Positions 63,358 to 64,000 of a stretch of DNA of 64,000 bases are shown piece after piece. The position numbers were made by a program, and so were the translations under genes. How positions within the stretch are numbered: the first letter of the stretch is position 1; each line of letters opens with the position of its first letter. This DNA comes from Cyanobacteria bacterium FACHB-DQ100 (GTDB lineage: Bacteria; Cyanobacteriota; Cyanobacteriia; Leptolyngbyales; Leptolyngbyaceae): assembly GCA_014695195.1 (NCBI GenBank), contig JACJNW010000035.1:1-64000 (forward strand), written 5' to 3'. The notes beneath the pieces are model-generated. The model made no database searches and had not been told where the DNA came from. It saw only the letters and a list, made by a program, of their open reading frames with translations.

Positions 63358-63819
63358 TTGCAGCAACCGATGGAGATAAAGCATTTATCTTATTCACTTC
63401 CTTCACAGTATCTTAATTGATCCAGCAAGATAATTCCAGTGTTTATACGGTAGTCTTATCGCGGTTTTATAGAATCGAAATGATACTTAAGTAATTGCAC
63501 AGGAGCATAGAGAGGATTTCTACTTGCGAAAGCTTTAATAACTCAATTCTGCGATTTTTATAAAATATTCATGCCGAGCCGTGATGTTGTCTCAGGTTTT
63601 TAAGTTTGTTGAAGATTTTTCTCCTAAGAAACTTTGCTCGTCTCGCTCCCTTTATCTGTTAACTTTTAGATCTTTTCTAAGAGCTTTTCCAAAACCTAAT
63701 CTTTACTTTATAGTCTCTTCATAAAAGTTGACAGTGTGCACCTAACCTTATTAAACACAACTGTGCAATTACGAAACCTTATAAAACTATAAAACTTTAG
63801 ACTCTGTTCGATCGCGCCC
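63358..63819. other. AT-rich divergent spacer
   Basis: About 460 bases between the small secreted protein and the terminal partial gene, clearly more AT-rich than its surroundings. No gene, no long hairpin; presumably promoters on both sides. Confidence 0.4.
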
Positions 63820-64000
63820 GTGAAAAAATCCAAAGCCAGCAGAAATCGTAGTGTTGAATTAAGCGACCTCGACCGACAACGCCTGAGATCAAGGCTGATT
63901 TCGATCGCTGAGCTTTCTACCAACCCACCAATAGGGACTATTCAAGCAGATAGCTTAGCGATTTCCGCTCTGCTACCCGATAGATTTGTGGATCTTTTAA
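63820..64000 (+). CDS. Partial gene, probable site-specific DNA-methyltransferase N-terminus
   Basis: From GTG 63820 the plus strand is open to the window end for 60 codons; upstream the frame meets TAA after ten codons with no other start. The product begins MKKSKASRNRSVELSDL and ends ISALLPDRFVDLL. Many adenine methyltransferases have just such a segment (LP-x-x-F/S-V/I-D-L-L) immediately before the catalytic DPPY box, which would lie a few codons past the end. The assignment is therefore a guess from the terminal motif. Confidence 0.5.
   Translation, partial: MKKSKASRNRSVELSDLDRQRLRSRLISIAELSTNPPIGTIQADSLAISALLPDRFVDLL

Noticed and set aside
63708-63923. Minus-strand 71-codon frame at the right end
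   Set aside because: It overlaps the start of the plus-strand partial gene, is AT-rich low-complexity sequence and matches nothing known.

Overview
The window is chromosomal DNA from a cyanobacterium, probably a filamentous Leptolyngbya-like one (the genus is inference). The evidence is a chlorophyll synthase gene next to a Get3d-type ATPase, genes for Psb35, NblA, PxcA, SigF and a group 2 sigma factor, many small proteins known mainly from cyanobacteria, and very frequent cgatcg / gcgatcgc (HIP1-like) words. Most of it is ordinary housekeeping chromosome with short operons on both strands; there is no prophage, CRISPR array or large island.

Layout. 1-414: 3' end of a 5S rRNA gene, a terminator and a transposase remnant. 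415-6800: SH3 protein, DUF2862, Get3d-chlG pair, class A penicillin-binding protein, Psb35. 6805-9520: TerB-like protein and RsmB on the minus strand, then a DUF6883/DUF4926/DUF4926 cassette in which two genes are cut short by single in-frame stops. 9633-20119: carB, a group 2 sigma factor, a hydrolase, pxcA, a helicase-like protein and a polytopic membrane protein. 20321-27986: pentapeptide-repeat membrane protein, LCP-family wall enzyme, a PIN-domain toxin module between 20-bp direct repeats, a repeat patch, surE, pheS, a Yip1-like protein. 28066-36069: hydrolase-like proteins, acetolactate synthase with a C-terminal zinc ribbon, a His-rich ferrochelatase-like protein, tRNA-Pro, a GDSL esterase, sigF, a small charged protein. 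36144-42155: one long minus-strand run, secD-secF-membrane protein-TspO-like-DUF4385-Ap4A phosphorylase-PPK2. 42156-43854: repeat-rich spacer with foldback elements and a 21-bp tandem array. 43855-50824: pdhB, hom, nblA, sufE, CAP protein, Gfo/Idh/MocA oxidoreductase, ArsR-type regulator. 50835-64000: GerMN protein, YjbQ, a DUF2997 / GrpE-like / Hsp70-like operon, DUF4142, cysE, lysS, glycosyltransferase, a deoC-recO-MFS operon, and the start of a probable DNA methyltransferase running off the end.

Themes. Photosynthesis and thylakoid functions are scattered through the window (Get3d, ChlG, Psb35, PxcA, NblA, a chelatase). Amino-acid metabolism is represented by carB, ilvB, hom and cysE, translation by pheS, lysS, rsmB and tRNA-Pro, and envelope biogenesis by the class A PBP, LCP, SecDF and GT4. 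The least explained parts are: a family of inverted-repeat elements built on a core of the type ccccctaaatccccc; a 12-unit 21-bp array whose units carry inverted arms; the doubly interrupted DUF6883/DUF4926 cassette; and the small Hsp70/GrpE-like operon. All functions are read from sequence; no searches were run.
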